Source of the DNA: an uncultured Bacilli bacterium
GTDB lineage: Bacteria; Bacillota_I; Bacilli_A; RF39; UBA660
DNA: 10,078 nt
Reading direction: 5' to 3'
NCBI GenBank assembly: GCA_947627965.1
Contig: CANQYA010000026.1
Span: 1 to 10,078 of the forward strand
A program made the position numbers and the translations under genes. The stretch's first letter is position 1. Each line of letters begins with the position of its first letter. The notes below the pieces were generated by a model that saw nothing but the letters and a program-made list of their open reading frames with translations, made no database searches and had not been told where the DNA came from. Below are positions 1 to 6,187 of this stretch, in pieces.

Positions 1-1275
1 AAAGCCTGTATCAGCTATATAGCTGTCAAAATTTAATAAATTATTCTTATACCATCCTTCTAATTTAGTTTTAATATTGGAGTCCACTTCGTTCGCATGA
101 GCTTGTTCATATGAAGTTGAAAAATATCCTGCATGGATTTCCCCTCCCCATAATTGATAATTATTTTCGCTTTGCTTAGTTTGGGTTATTTTAATCATTT
201 GTACACATTTTGTACTTTGATTGCAACATGTATAGTAATTATGGTATGTTTCTGTATAAGTTCCATTTACTACTGGTTCAGATAAAGTATATACACCAGT
301 TTGGGAATTAAAAGTATAACTTTGTGACATCTTTACTGTTCCGGTGGTACTTGTCCATGCCCAACCACTATAATTACCTTTACCATCAGTATAATTATTA
401 GTTGGTGTACCATGCATATAACCACCAAAAGCATTATCACCCATCATCGAATTAAAAGGACTTGTTTCTATTCGAGTATTAGTTCCTGTATCAGTAGGTT
501 TCGTTCCCTGATAAATTAACCTTATACTTCCGTCCTCATTTATCCTTATTATTCTCCAATAATATCCAGCAAAAGATACATAGTTATTATCTACTGCACC
601 ACGGAAATAGTAAGTTACTCTATTATCTTCAGTATTTTTATTAGTATAATATAATCCTTTTCCATTACTATCACTACTTATTTGTGAGAAATTAATACCT
701 GTATCAGGTTCCTCAACATTATCATAAAGTATCTTTTGCGATAGTCTTGTTGGTATTATATCCGGTTCTTTTTCGGGCTTTTCTTTTAAATCTTGTATAT
801 ATGTTATATCTATTTGTAATTCATTATCTTTTAAATTAGGATCGTCTACTATTTCTCCATTATAACTTATAATTACATTAAATACTTTACTTTCACCATG
901 ACTTAGTTTATCTCCTTCTTTAATTCCACTTATTTCAAACTTTATCGCATCACTTCCTAACTCGGTTGCATTTATTTTATTTATAACTGCATTTAAACTT
1001 CCTTTATTCTCTACTGTTATTTCATAAACTATCTTATCTCCTGGCTTAGTAAAAGCAACATTGAAAGTAGCTAGGGTTCCTCTTGCTTTTGGGTCTTCTT
1101 TAACATTTACGCCACTAGTCTTTGATACTTCTTTTATATTAGTAAACAAAATATTCCAGGTACTTGTTATATTTGCTGTACCATTTATTTTAATATTAGA
1201 AATAAAAGCTGAGTATCCTATAGTCATAATAAGTATTGCTACACACATAGATAGTATTATTACTTTTTTATTCAT
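1..1275 (-). CDS. Surface-exposed protein, N-terminal part (runs off the window)
   Basis: An open frame of 425 codons runs from an ATG at 1275 to the left edge without a stop, so the C-terminus lies outside. A signal peptide or membrane anchor is visible at residues 4-23 (MNKKVIILSMCVAILIMTIG). Residues about 26-160 look like a beta-rich Ig-like region (FNVAFTKPGDKIVYEITVEN). After a charged, proline-containing linker (about 163-177) a second region begins, with the segment YVSFAGYYWRIIRINEDGS near 232-250 and IKTKLEGWYKNNLN near the edge. I recall this second type of region from large secreted proteins of uncultured Firmicutes; that is memory, not a search. Two adjacent cysteines and a third close by (TCCNQSTKC) could form disulfides. 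The start is supported by GGAG at 1286-1289 and AAGGA directly before the ATG. Expression is probably controlled by the promoter with the G10 spacer. Ligand and function are unknown. Confidence 0.85.
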   Translation of the reverse strand, partial: MNKKVIILSMCVAILIMTIGYSAFISNIKINGTANITSTWNILFTNIKEVSKTSGVNVKEDPKARGTLATFNVAFTKPGDKIVYEITVENKGSLNAVINKINATELGSDAIKFEISGIKEGDKLSHGESKVFNVIISYNGEIVDDPNLKDNELQIDITYIQDLKEKPEKEPDIIPTRLSQKILYDNVEEPDTGINFSQISSDSNGKGLYYTNKNTEDNRVTYYFRGAVDNNYVSFAGYYWRIIRINEDGSIRLIYQGTKPTDTGTNTRIETSPFNSMMGDNAFGGYMHGTPTNNYTDGKGNYSGWAWTSTTGTVKMSQSYTFNSQTGVYTLSEPVVNGTYTETYHNYYTCCNQSTKCVQMIKITQTKQSENNYQLWGGEIHAGYFSTSYEQAHANEVDSNIKTKLEGWYKNNLLNFDSYIADTGF

Positions 1276-1312
1276 TCCTTACCATCTCCGAATATATTAT
1301 TCTTTATAATAC

Positions 1313-1342
1313 ATTATACCCCCCCCCCTAGGGTTTTGGCAA
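1313..1342 (-). promoter_or_regulatory. SigA-type promoter with a G10 homopolymer in its spacer
   Basis: On the minus strand the -35 box is TTGCCA (1342-1337, 5 of 6 to consensus) and the -10 box is a perfect TATAAT (1318-1313). The 18-bp spacer is AAACCCTA followed by ten G (1328-1319). The expected transcription start is near 1306, giving a leader of about 30 nt before the surface-protein ATG. A G10 run is very unlikely by chance in such AT-rich DNA. Homopolymers in promoter spacers are known to change length by slippage and so switch or tune transcription, as in Neisseria porA and opc and, with poly-A, Mycoplasma hyorhinis vlp. At 18 bp the spacer is one above the usual optimum. That the tract varies here is inference. 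Confidence 0.75.
1319..1328. repeat. Mononucleotide tract, C10 on plus / G10 on minus
   Basis: Ten uninterrupted C on the plus strand, then TAGGG, so that the minus strand reads CCCTA and G10. It is the only long G/C homopolymer I see in the window and it lies entirely between the -35 and -10 boxes of the surface-protein promoter. Such tracts are prone to slipped-strand mispairing. Confidence 0.95.
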
Positions 1343-1354
1343 GTACAAAAAATG

Positions 1355-1385
1355 AATAAAAAAAAGAAACTATTTAGCTTCTTCC
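1355..1385 (-). terminator. Likely intrinsic terminator of rny, overlapping its stop codon
   Basis: On the minus strand the last rny codons form the left arm GGAAGAAGC (1385-1377), the loop is TAAATA (1376-1371), and the right arm GTTTCTTTT (1370-1362) merges into a T run. The stem is about 9 bp with several G-U pairs, so it is weak. The stop codon TAG (1372-1370) lies across the loop and the foot of the right arm. Confidence 0.45.
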
Positions 1386-2920
1386 TGAGCTCTTGTTTCT
1401 CTTACAACTGTAACCTTAATCGTTCCAGGATATTGCATAGTTTCCTCAATTTTATCTTTAATATCTCTTGCTACTTTATGAGCAGTTAAATCGTCTATTT
1501 CTTCCGGTTTAACAATTACTCTTAACTCACGCCCTGCCTGTACGGCATACGTTTTATCGATACCTGGCATTTCATTACCAATACTTTCTAATTGTTCTAA
1601 ACGTTTAATATAATTTTCTAATGAATCGTTTCTTGCTCCAGGACGTGATGCTGATAAACTGTCAGCTATGGCAACAATTACTGATATAATTGATGTTGCT
1701 TCAGCGTCGCCATGATGTGATGCGATAGAATTAATAACTACTTCATTTTCATTATACTTCTTAGCTAAATCAACACCTATATCGACATGGCTTCCTTCTA
1801 CTTCATGGTCAATAGCTTTTCCTATGTCATGTAATAGACCTGCTCTTTTAGCAAGGCTTACATTTTCTCCTAATTCACCTGCTATTAATCCTGATAAATG
1901 TGCTACCTGCTTAGAATGTTCTAAGGCATTTTGACCATAACTTGTCCTAAAGTATAATTTTCCAATTATTTCTATTAAAGCTGGATCTACTTTCGTAATT
2001 CCTAATTCAAATAAAGCATCATTACCATATTCAATAATTTTAGCTTTCATTTCCTTACTTACTTTATCGTATATTTCTTCAATCCTTGTCGGATGAATAC
2101 GTCCATCTTTTAATAAAGTTTCTAGGGTTACTTTAGCCATTTCTCTACGTAATGGATCGAAACTTGATAAAACAACTGCCTCGGGAGTATCGTCTATTAT
2201 CAAATCAACTCCTGTAATGGCTTCAATTGTTCTTATGTTTCTTCCTTCACGTCCAATAATTCGCCCTTTCATTTCATCATTTGGCAATGTTACTACTGTA
2301 ACTGTTTGTTCATTTGCTAAATCTGATGCATATCTTTGCATAGATAAAACAATTAAATTTTTAGCTTTTTTATCAGCTTCGAGTTTAGCTTCGTTTTCTC
2401 TTTCTTTTATGTATACAGCTATCTCTTTTGACATTTGTTCTTCTACTTTTTTCATCATCAATTCATGAGCTTTTTCTTTACTCAATCCTGATATTTTACT
2501 TAGTGTTTCTAGTTGCTCCTGTTTCAAATCTTCCACTTTTGCACGTTCGTTTTGGATCTCCTCTTGTTTCAATAATAAACTACTTTCTCTTTCGTCTAAA
2601 GCTACATCACGTTTTTGATATAGTTCTTCTCTCTTATCCATATTATTTTCACGTTGAATAAGACGATCCTCAGAAATTTTTAATTCACTTTTTCTCTCTT
2701 TTATTTCTCTATCAGCTTCCATTTTTAATTTGTGCATTTCTTCTTTTGTTTCTAATAGAGAATCTCTTTTAGCTTTTTCAGCTTCTTTTTTAGCTTTTTC
2801 AATTATTTCTTCTGCTTTTTTACTAGAACTTTTTTCTTTTAAATTATTAACCAAAAAAGTTCCGCCAGCACCTAATGATAATCCAATTACGACTAGCAAA
2901 ATGGAGAATAATATGTCCAT
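1370..2920 (-). CDS. rny: Ribonuclease Y
   Basis: RNase Y is a membrane-anchored endoribonuclease that starts bulk mRNA decay and processes some operon transcripts in Firmicutes. The 516-aa product has the full family layout: one N-terminal membrane helix (residues 2-24), a long charged coiled coil (about 27-190), a KH RNA-binding domain with the GRIIGREG loop (219-226), and an HD metal-dependent hydrolase domain with H335, the HD pair in LLHDIGKA (364-365), H378, SHHGD (H402-H403) and D420. Length is close to the usual 520 aa. A longer frame opens with GTG at 2971, but the ATG at 2920 is chosen because GGAGG lies 7 nt before it, the protein then begins with the anchor as in homologues, and the predicted transcription start is about 2973, leaving no leader for the GTG. 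It follows recA, as in Bacillus subtilis, but has its own promoter. Confidence 0.97.
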   Translation of the reverse strand: MDILFSILLVVIGLSLGAGGTFLVNNLKEKSSSKKAEEIIEKAKKEAEKAKRDSLLETKEEMHKLKMEADREIKERKSELKISEDRLIQRENNMDKREELYQKRDVALDERESSLLLKQEEIQNERAKVEDLKQEQLETLSKISGLSKEKAHELMMKKVEEQMSKEIAVYIKERENEAKLEADKKAKNLIVLSMQRYASDLANEQTVTVVTLPNDEMKGRIIGREGRNIRTIEAITGVDLIIDDTPEAVVLSSFDPLRREMAKVTLETLLKDGRIHPTRIEEIYDKVSKEMKAKIIEYGNDALFELGITKVDPALIEIIGKLYFRTSYGQNALEHSKQVAHLSGLIAGELGENVSLAKRAGLLHDIGKAIDHEVEGSHVDIGVDLAKKYNENEVVINSIASHHGDAEATSIISVIVAIADSLSASRPGARNDSLENYIKRLEQLESIGNEMPGIDKTYAVQAGRELRVIVKPEEIDDLTAHKVARDIKDKIEETMQYPGTIKVTVVRETRAQEEAK

Positions 2921-2927
2921 ATTTTTA

Positions 2928-2932
2928 CCTCC
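2928..2932 (-). promoter_or_regulatory. Ribosome binding site that fixes the rny start
   Basis: GGAGG on the minus strand, 7 nt upstream of the ATG at 2920. It supports this start over the in-frame GTG 17 codons upstream, which sits almost on the transcription start and has no Shine-Dalgarno sequence. Confidence 0.85.
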
Positions 2933-2979
2933 ATTTCTATATATGTTAAATTTATTAAATACTTTTAACACCTATTTAT

Positions 2980-3008
2980 ATTGTAGTTTTTATTCGACAA
3001 ATAGTCAA
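2980..3008 (-). promoter_or_regulatory. SigA promoter of rny
   Basis: Minus strand -35 TTGACT (3008-3003), spacer of exactly 17 bp, -10 TACAAT (2985-2980). The start of transcription should be near 2973, giving a leader of about 50 nt. The -35 box begins immediately after the T run of the recA terminator. Confidence 0.8.
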
Positions 3009-3036
3009 GAAAAAAAGAATACTATGCATTCTCTTT
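3009..3036 (-). terminator. Intrinsic terminator of recA, overlapping its stop codon
   Basis: The minus strand reads GAGAATGC, then a 3-nt loop ATA, then GTATTC and a run of seven T (3016-3010). The core is 6 bp with one G-U pair, and the stem can extend into the A- and T-rich flanks up to 3036. The left arm is the last coding part of recA, and the stop codon TAG (3024-3022) spans the loop and the first base of the right arm. Confidence 0.75.
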
Positions 3037-4035
3037 AATAGTAATACCGTAGTATTCTCTTATTTTATTTTCTAATTCGTCACATAGTTCTTTCTTTTCT
3101 TTCAATAACATTTTAACGTTTTCTTTACCTTGTCCTAATTTTTCTCCGTTATATGCGAACCATGCTCCACTTTTTTCAATGATATTAGCATTGCATGCTA
3201 ATTCGATAATATCTCCTTCTTTGCTGACACCTTCACCATACATAATATCTACTGTTGCTGTCTTGAATGGTGGTGCTACCTTATTTTTAACAACTTTAAC
3301 GGTTGTCTTACTACCTATAACATTTTCACCAACTTTAATTTGTTCGCTACGACGTACTTCTAATCTTATAGTCGAATAGAATTTTAAAGCTCTACCACCA
3401 GTTGTTGTCTCAGGATTTCCAAACATAACGCCTACTTTTTCTCTTAATTGATTGATAAAGATTGCTATAGTTTTAGTTTTATTAATTGTTCCTGACAATT
3501 TTCTTAAAGCTTGAGACATCAATCTTGCTTGAAGACCAACATGTGAGTCCCCCATATCGCCATCTATTTCAGCCTGTGGTACTAAAGCAGCAACTGAATC
3601 AATAACAATGATGCTTACTGCTTCACTACGAACTAAAGCCTCACATATTTCAAGAGCTTGTTCGCCAGTATCAGGTTGTGATAAAAGTAATTCGTTTATA
3701 TCGACACCTAAATTTTTAGCATAAGTTGGATCAAGTGCATGTTCAGCATCGATAAAAGCTGCTCTACCTCCACGTTTTTGAACTTCAGCTATCGCATGTA
3801 AAGCAAAAGTAGTTTTACCACTTGACTCTGGTCCAAATATTTCAATTATCCTTCCCTTAGGGAAACCACCAACTCCCAAAGCTAAATCCAAAGCTAAAGA
3901 TCCACTAGGACAAACATCTATTTCCATATGTTTACTGTCACCAAGTTTCATAATAGATCCTTTACCGAATTGTTTTTCAATATCACTTAATACTTGTTCT
4001 AAGGTTTTATCCTTATTATCTGCAATTTTATTCAT
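3022..4035 (-). CDS. recA: Recombinase A
   Basis: RecA forms ATP-dependent filaments on single-stranded DNA, carries out homologous pairing and strand exchange, and stimulates LexA self-cleavage. The 337-aa protein shows the Walker A motif GPESSGKT (68-75), the catalytic glutamate in FIDAEHA (E98), Walker B VIDSVAA (D146), the [18 protein letters not shown] region and DNA-binding loop L2 (about 193-216), and the C-terminal domain ending with a short, mildly acidic tail. Length is slightly below the usual 345-350 aa, the difference being in the tail. The ATG has GGGAGG (4050-4045) 9 nt upstream. The gene lies between pgsA and rny as in many Firmicutes, but cinA, normally just upstream, is missing. 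It has its own promoter, a LexA-like box and a terminator, so it is probably a single-gene unit. Confidence 0.98.
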   Translation of the reverse strand: MNKIADNKDKTLEQVLSDIEKQFGKGSIMKLGDSKHMEIDVCPSGSLALDLALGVGGFPKGRIIEIFGPESSGKTTFALHAIAEVQKRGGRAAFIDAEHALDPTYAKNLGVDINELLLSQPDTGEQALEICEALVRSEAVSIIVIDSVAALVPQAEIDGDMGDSHVGLQARLMSQALRKLSGTINKTKTIAIFINQLREKVGVMFGNPETTTGGRALKFYSTIRLEVRRSEQIKVGENVIGSKTTVKVVKNKVAPPFKTATVDIMYGEGVSKEGDIIELACNANIIEKSGAWFAYNGEKLGQGKENVKMLLKEKKELCDELENKIREYYGITIKENA

Positions 4036-4068
4036 TTTATATTACCTCCCAAAATTCATTACACATTA

Positions 4069-4097
4069 ATCATACATTATTTTTTTCATAAATGCAA
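4069..4097 (-). promoter_or_regulatory. SigA promoter of recA
   Basis: Minus strand -35 TTGCAT (4097-4092), spacer of exactly 17 bp containing an A run, -10 TATGAT (4074-4069). The predicted start near 4062 gives a leader of about 27 nt to the recA ATG. Confidence 0.8.
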
Positions 4098-4105
4098 GTG
4101 TTTTT

Positions 4106-4119
4106 TAAACAGTTGTTCG
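4106..4119 (-). promoter_or_regulatory. Likely LexA (DinR) operator of recA
   Basis: Minus strand CGAACAACTGTTTA matches 12 of 14 positions of the Gram-positive SOS box as I recall it (CGAACRNRYGTTYC). It ends 8 bp upstream of the recA -35 box. The position in front of recA, a classic LexA target, adds weight. No lexA gene is in the window, so the regulator itself is assumed. Confidence 0.6.
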
Positions 4120-4149
4120 ATTTTAAAAATTACTATTATTTTGACACAC

Positions 4150-4186
4150 AAAAATACGATTTTCGCCTAAGGGAAAATCGTATTTT
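4150..4186 (-). terminator. Strong intrinsic terminator after pgsA
   Basis: A perfect 14-bp inverted repeat, AAAATACGATTTTC (4151-4164) and its complement (4173-4186), surrounds an 8-nt loop. On the minus strand it starts at the base after the pgsA stop codon and ends in a run of five T. It separates the rodZ-pgsA unit from recA. Confidence 0.85.
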
Positions 4187-4786
4187 CTAATCTTCTTTTT
4201 TATCAAAAATTAACTTTTTGTTTAAATTGTAATATTCTATCATCGATATAATTGACATAATAGTAGCAAAATATAATAAGAAATCGCTTACTCTTAAATT
4301 AATTAATTCAAATGGTAAGTTATAAAAGAATGTAAGTGATACTCCGACCATTAAACTAGCTGTTTTTAATTTTCCTGAAGATATCGCTGCTACTACCTTA
4401 CCTCTACTTGCTGCTTCCATTTTTATAGCATTTACTACTATATCTCTTAAAACAATTACGACTGGTACAATCGCATGAATAAACCCATTAGCTGATAAAA
4501 TAATCAAAACACTATTAACTAATACTTTATCAGCAATAGCGTCAAGCATCTTACCAGTATTAGTAATAAGTCCATATTTTCTTGCAATATAACCATCTAA
4601 GAAATCAGTTAAACTTCCAATTATAAATAAAACACCTGCAATTATATATCTTAAATCAATTAAAACACCATTGACACTATACTGTGGAAAATTAATATTT
4701 ATCGCATAAAAAGGAAATAACAAAATAATTATAATAATAATAGATATAATTATCCTAGATATAGTTAATTTGGTTGGAATATTCAT
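4187..4786 (-). CDS. pgsA: CDP-diacylglycerol-glycerol-3-phosphate 3-phosphatidyltransferase
   Basis: This enzyme transfers the phosphatidyl group from CDP-diacylglycerol to glycerol-3-phosphate, making phosphatidylglycerol phosphate, the committed step to phosphatidylglycerol and cardiolipin. The 199-aa membrane protein carries the complete CDP-alcohol phosphotransferase signature D-x2-D-G-x2-A-R-x8-G-x3-D-x3-D, read here as D61, D64, G65, A68, R69, G78, D82 and D86. Several hydrophobic segments follow, and there is a very isoleucine-rich first helix (about 10-27). The N-terminus MNIPTKLTISR is typical of PgsA. The ATG at 4786 is chosen because GAGGTG (4798-4793) is 6 nt upstream; the in-frame GTG at 4795 is part of that site. 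The start overlaps the end of the rodZ-like gene by 32 bp, implying co-transcription and probably translational coupling. A terminator follows directly. Confidence 0.95.
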   Translation of the reverse strand: MNIPTKLTISRIIISIIIIIILLFPFYAININFPQYSVNGVLIDLRYIIAGVLFIIGSLTDFLDGYIARKYGLITNTGKMLDAIADKVLVNSVLIILSANGFIHAIVPVVIVLRDIVVNAIKMEAASRGKVVAAISSGKLKTASLMVGVSLTFFYNLPFELINLRVSDFLLYFATIMSIISMIEYYNLNKKLIFDKKED

Positions 4787-5261
4787 ATAATACACCTCGA
4801 TTTACTAATTCTTTATTTATTACTGGTTTCTTAGGTTGTAATAATTTAAGAAGTAAAATTAATAGTAACAGTAAAATTAAAATACTTAATATAACTATTA
4901 AAACTTTCTTTTTATTTACTTTTTTCTTTCTAATAATGGTATAAGGAGATTTAATTTTTTTATTATTTGTCTCATTCATTTTCTTTTCTGCTTCTAAAAT
5001 ATCACTAAGAGATATTTTAGAAGTATGTTCAAACATAAAATCATTAAACTCATCCGTAACTTTTTCAGGATCTAGACCTAAGTATTTAGCATAGGCTTTT
5101 ATTTTCGTTTTTAATCCTAAGACATCTTTAAAGGCTCTAATATTTCCTTCTTCGATATTTTCTAAATCGTCTAAATCGATATTTAAGTCTTGGGATGCTT
5201 CTTCTAGCCCTATGCCGTTAGATTCTCTATGTTCTTTTAAAAACTCGCCTAATTCTTTCAA
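4755..5261 (-). CDS. rodZ: RodZ-like (YmfM-type) membrane-anchored HTH protein, short form
   Basis: RodZ links the MreB cytoskeleton to the membrane and cell-wall synthesis in rod-shaped bacteria. This 168-aa protein has an N-terminal Cro/RodZ-type helix-turn-helix domain (about 1-70, LGEFLKEHRESNGIGLEEAS), a charged linker with a lysine cluster (101-119), one membrane helix (about 119-141) and an outside tail of only about 27 residues. Standard RodZ proteins end in a larger extracytoplasmic beta domain, absent here. The start is TTG at 5261 with GAGGTG 5 nt upstream, and the domain begins right there as in homologues. The position before pgsA matches B. subtilis ymfM-pgsA and is the main support for the name. 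The 3' end overlaps pgsA by 32 bp. I see no convincing promoter upstream. Whether it works in cell shape depends on MreB being present, which cannot be seen here. Confidence 0.8.
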   Translation of the reverse strand: MKELGEFLKEHRESNGIGLEEASQDLNIDLDDLENIEEGNIRAFKDVLGLKTKIKAYAKYLGLDPEKVTDEFNDFMFEHTSKISLSDILEAEKKMNETNNKKIKSPYTIIRKKKVNKKKVLIVILSILILLLLLILLLKLLQPKKPVINKELVNRGVLYEYSNQINYI

Positions 5262-5325
5262 GATAACACCTCTTAACGAACAAAACGATCTATAAAATAA
5301 TCATGCCATCTGATATTTCTTTTTC

Positions 5326-5355
5326 ATGGGTTCATTATTTTTCTTCTAAACCCAT
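5326..5355. repeat. Inverted repeat in the rnpB-rodZ gap
   Basis: ATGGGTT (5326-5332) and AACCCAT (5349-5355) are perfect complements around a 16-nt AT-rich loop. No T run follows on either strand, so it is not an obvious terminator. The rest of 5262-5429 is AT-rich and holds only very short frames and no promoter I trust. Confidence 0.35.
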
Positions 5356-5429
5356 CTTACATATCACAATCACCCTTATTTTTTGATTATTTTAATTAGT
5401 TTTTGTTCTATTTCTTATATACCTAATAT

Positions 5430-5785
5430 AAAAAAATAATACTTTATAAGCCATGTTCTGTTCCTATTGCTAGGCGACAAACATTTATCTACCATTACTG
5501 GTCCTTAACGCCGTTTGTTTCCTTTGTTAAAGCTCCCCTACCAAATTTGGGTTTCTCGCTCGCGGGGGTTGCCACGTTCCACTTTAGCCATTTCTAGCCT
5601 ATTCGTCACTTTGGTCCTTTATAACTACTATAATCATATCTATAGACTTAGATTATTTCGTTTCCGTTAGATTTCTCTACCTAAGGTTATTTTTTCCCTT
5701 AGCACGATCACTAAGAACATCACAGTTCTTGCGAGCATGGACTTTCCTCTACATATTTCTATATAGCGTTTGTCAAAGTATTATT
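5430..5785 (-). ncRNA. rnpB: RNase P RNA, bacterial type B
   Basis: This is the catalytic RNA of RNase P, which removes 5' leaders from pre-tRNAs. On the minus strand the universally conserved segment GAGGAAAGTCCATGCTCGC lies at 5749-5731 and the closing segment ACAGAACATGGCTTATAA at 5461-5444. The internal AAACCCAAATTTGGTAGGGG resembles the P15 loop region of Bacillus type B RNAs. The ends pair as P1: AATAATACTTT (5785-5775) with AAAGTATTATT (5445-5435), 11 bp. P2 is GACAAAC with GTTTGTC, and P3 is a short hairpin with a GAAA loop. About 350 nt is shorter than the roughly 400 nt of B. subtilis. A T run directly follows P1 on the 3' side. The 5' end overlaps the gpsB stop codon. Exact ends are inferred from P1 pairing. 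Confidence 0.95.
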
Positions 5786-6122
5786 CTTTATTATCTTCAT
5801 CATCTTTACCATATACAATTTTTTCAAGTTGTGATAAACGTTTCATAATATCAATATTGGTAACTTCTTTAGGATCACCACTCTTAGCAATTTCGATACT
5901 CATCTTTAAATTTCTATTTTCTTGCTTCAAATTCATTATTTCCTCAAGCAATTCTTCTTTTTCTTTATCATTTTCTTTTAAAAGATTAATAAACTGCTGA
6001 TAATCGCTAATAACAATATCAAGAAATTGATCAACTTCTTTTAAACGGTACCCTCTTGTATCAATTTTAAATTCTTTCTCTAAAATATCCTGTGGTGTTA
6101 GAGTTATTTTATTTTGGTACAT
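5781..6122 (-). CDS. gpsB: Cell-division / cell-wall adaptor GpsB
   Basis: GpsB is a small DivIVA-like cytoplasmic protein that binds the cytoplasmic tails of penicillin-binding proteins and moves wall synthesis between septum and side wall. The 113-aa protein has the DivIVA/GpsB N-terminal domain (LTPQDILEKEFKIDTRGYRL, 8-27), a coiled coil (about 33-75), and the C-terminal trimerisation segment IMKRLSQLEKIVYG, close to the B. subtilis sequence. The PBP-binding pocket residues known from B. subtilis, Y25, D31 and D35, sit at the same positions here. The ATG at 6122 follows GGTGAT and has its own strong promoter. Placement directly before rnpB and divergent from recU-ponA is a known Firmicutes arrangement, but ypsA, often upstream of gpsB, is absent. 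Its stop codon lies inside the first helix of rnpB. Confidence 0.95.
   Translation of the reverse strand: MYQNKITLTPQDILEKEFKIDTRGYRLKEVDQFLDIVISDYQQFINLLKENDKEKEELLEEIMNLKQENRNLKMSIEIAKSGDPKEVTNIDIMKRLSQLEKIVYGKDDEDNKE
5790..5818 (-). promoter_or_regulatory. Candidate rnpB promoter inside the 3' end of gpsB
   Basis: Minus strand -35 TTGTAT (5818-5813), 17-bp spacer, -10 GATAAT (5795-5790). Initiation about 7 bases on would fall at 5782-5785, which is the predicted first base pair of P1. That agreement is the main support, since the -35 match is only 4 of 6. Transcription from the gpsB promoter followed by processing is the alternative. Confidence 0.55.
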
Positions 6123-6147
6123 ATTATCACCAATCCCTTATGTTTAT

Positions 6148-6176
6148 ATTATCACAAAATTTGTATACTTTGTCAA
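6148..6176 (-). promoter_or_regulatory. SigA promoter of gpsB
   Basis: Minus strand -35 TTGACA (6176-6171, perfect), spacer of exactly 17 bp, -10 GATAAT (6153-6148, 5 of 6). The start near 6141 gives a leader of about 20 nt carrying the gpsB ribosome binding site. This is the closest match to the SigA consensus in the window. Confidence 0.85.
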
Positions 6177-6187
6177 TAAATACACCC

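Noticed and set aside
1061-1309. Plus-strand open frame of 82 codons over the start of the surface protein
   Set aside because: It is antisense to a better frame with signal peptide and ribosome site, starts without a Shine-Dalgarno, and encodes low-complexity hydrophobic sequence.
1319-1336. CCCTAGGG next to the G tract as a terminator hairpin
   Set aside because: Only a 3-bp stem with a 2-nt loop and no proper T run at the right place; the promoter reading explains the site better.
2921-2971. GTG start of rny at 2971, adding 17 residues
   Set aside because: No ribosome site, almost at the predicted transcription start, and homologues begin with the membrane anchor encoded from 2920.
2217-3038. 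Three plus-strand open frames opposite rny
   Set aside because: They are shadows of the rny coding sequence on the other strand, with no ribosome sites or recognisable domains.
5272-5326. Tiny frames just upstream of rodZ (for example MKKKYQMA)
   Set aside because: Eight to sixteen codons, no good ribosome site and no conservation evidence; indistinguishable from chance.
5259-5328. In-frame N-terminal extension of rodZ if TGA were read as tryptophan (UGA-Trp code)
   Set aside because: The frame upstream contains one TGA, but tryptophan is TGG throughout the window, the TTG start has a good ribosome site, and the HTH domain begins at that TTG.
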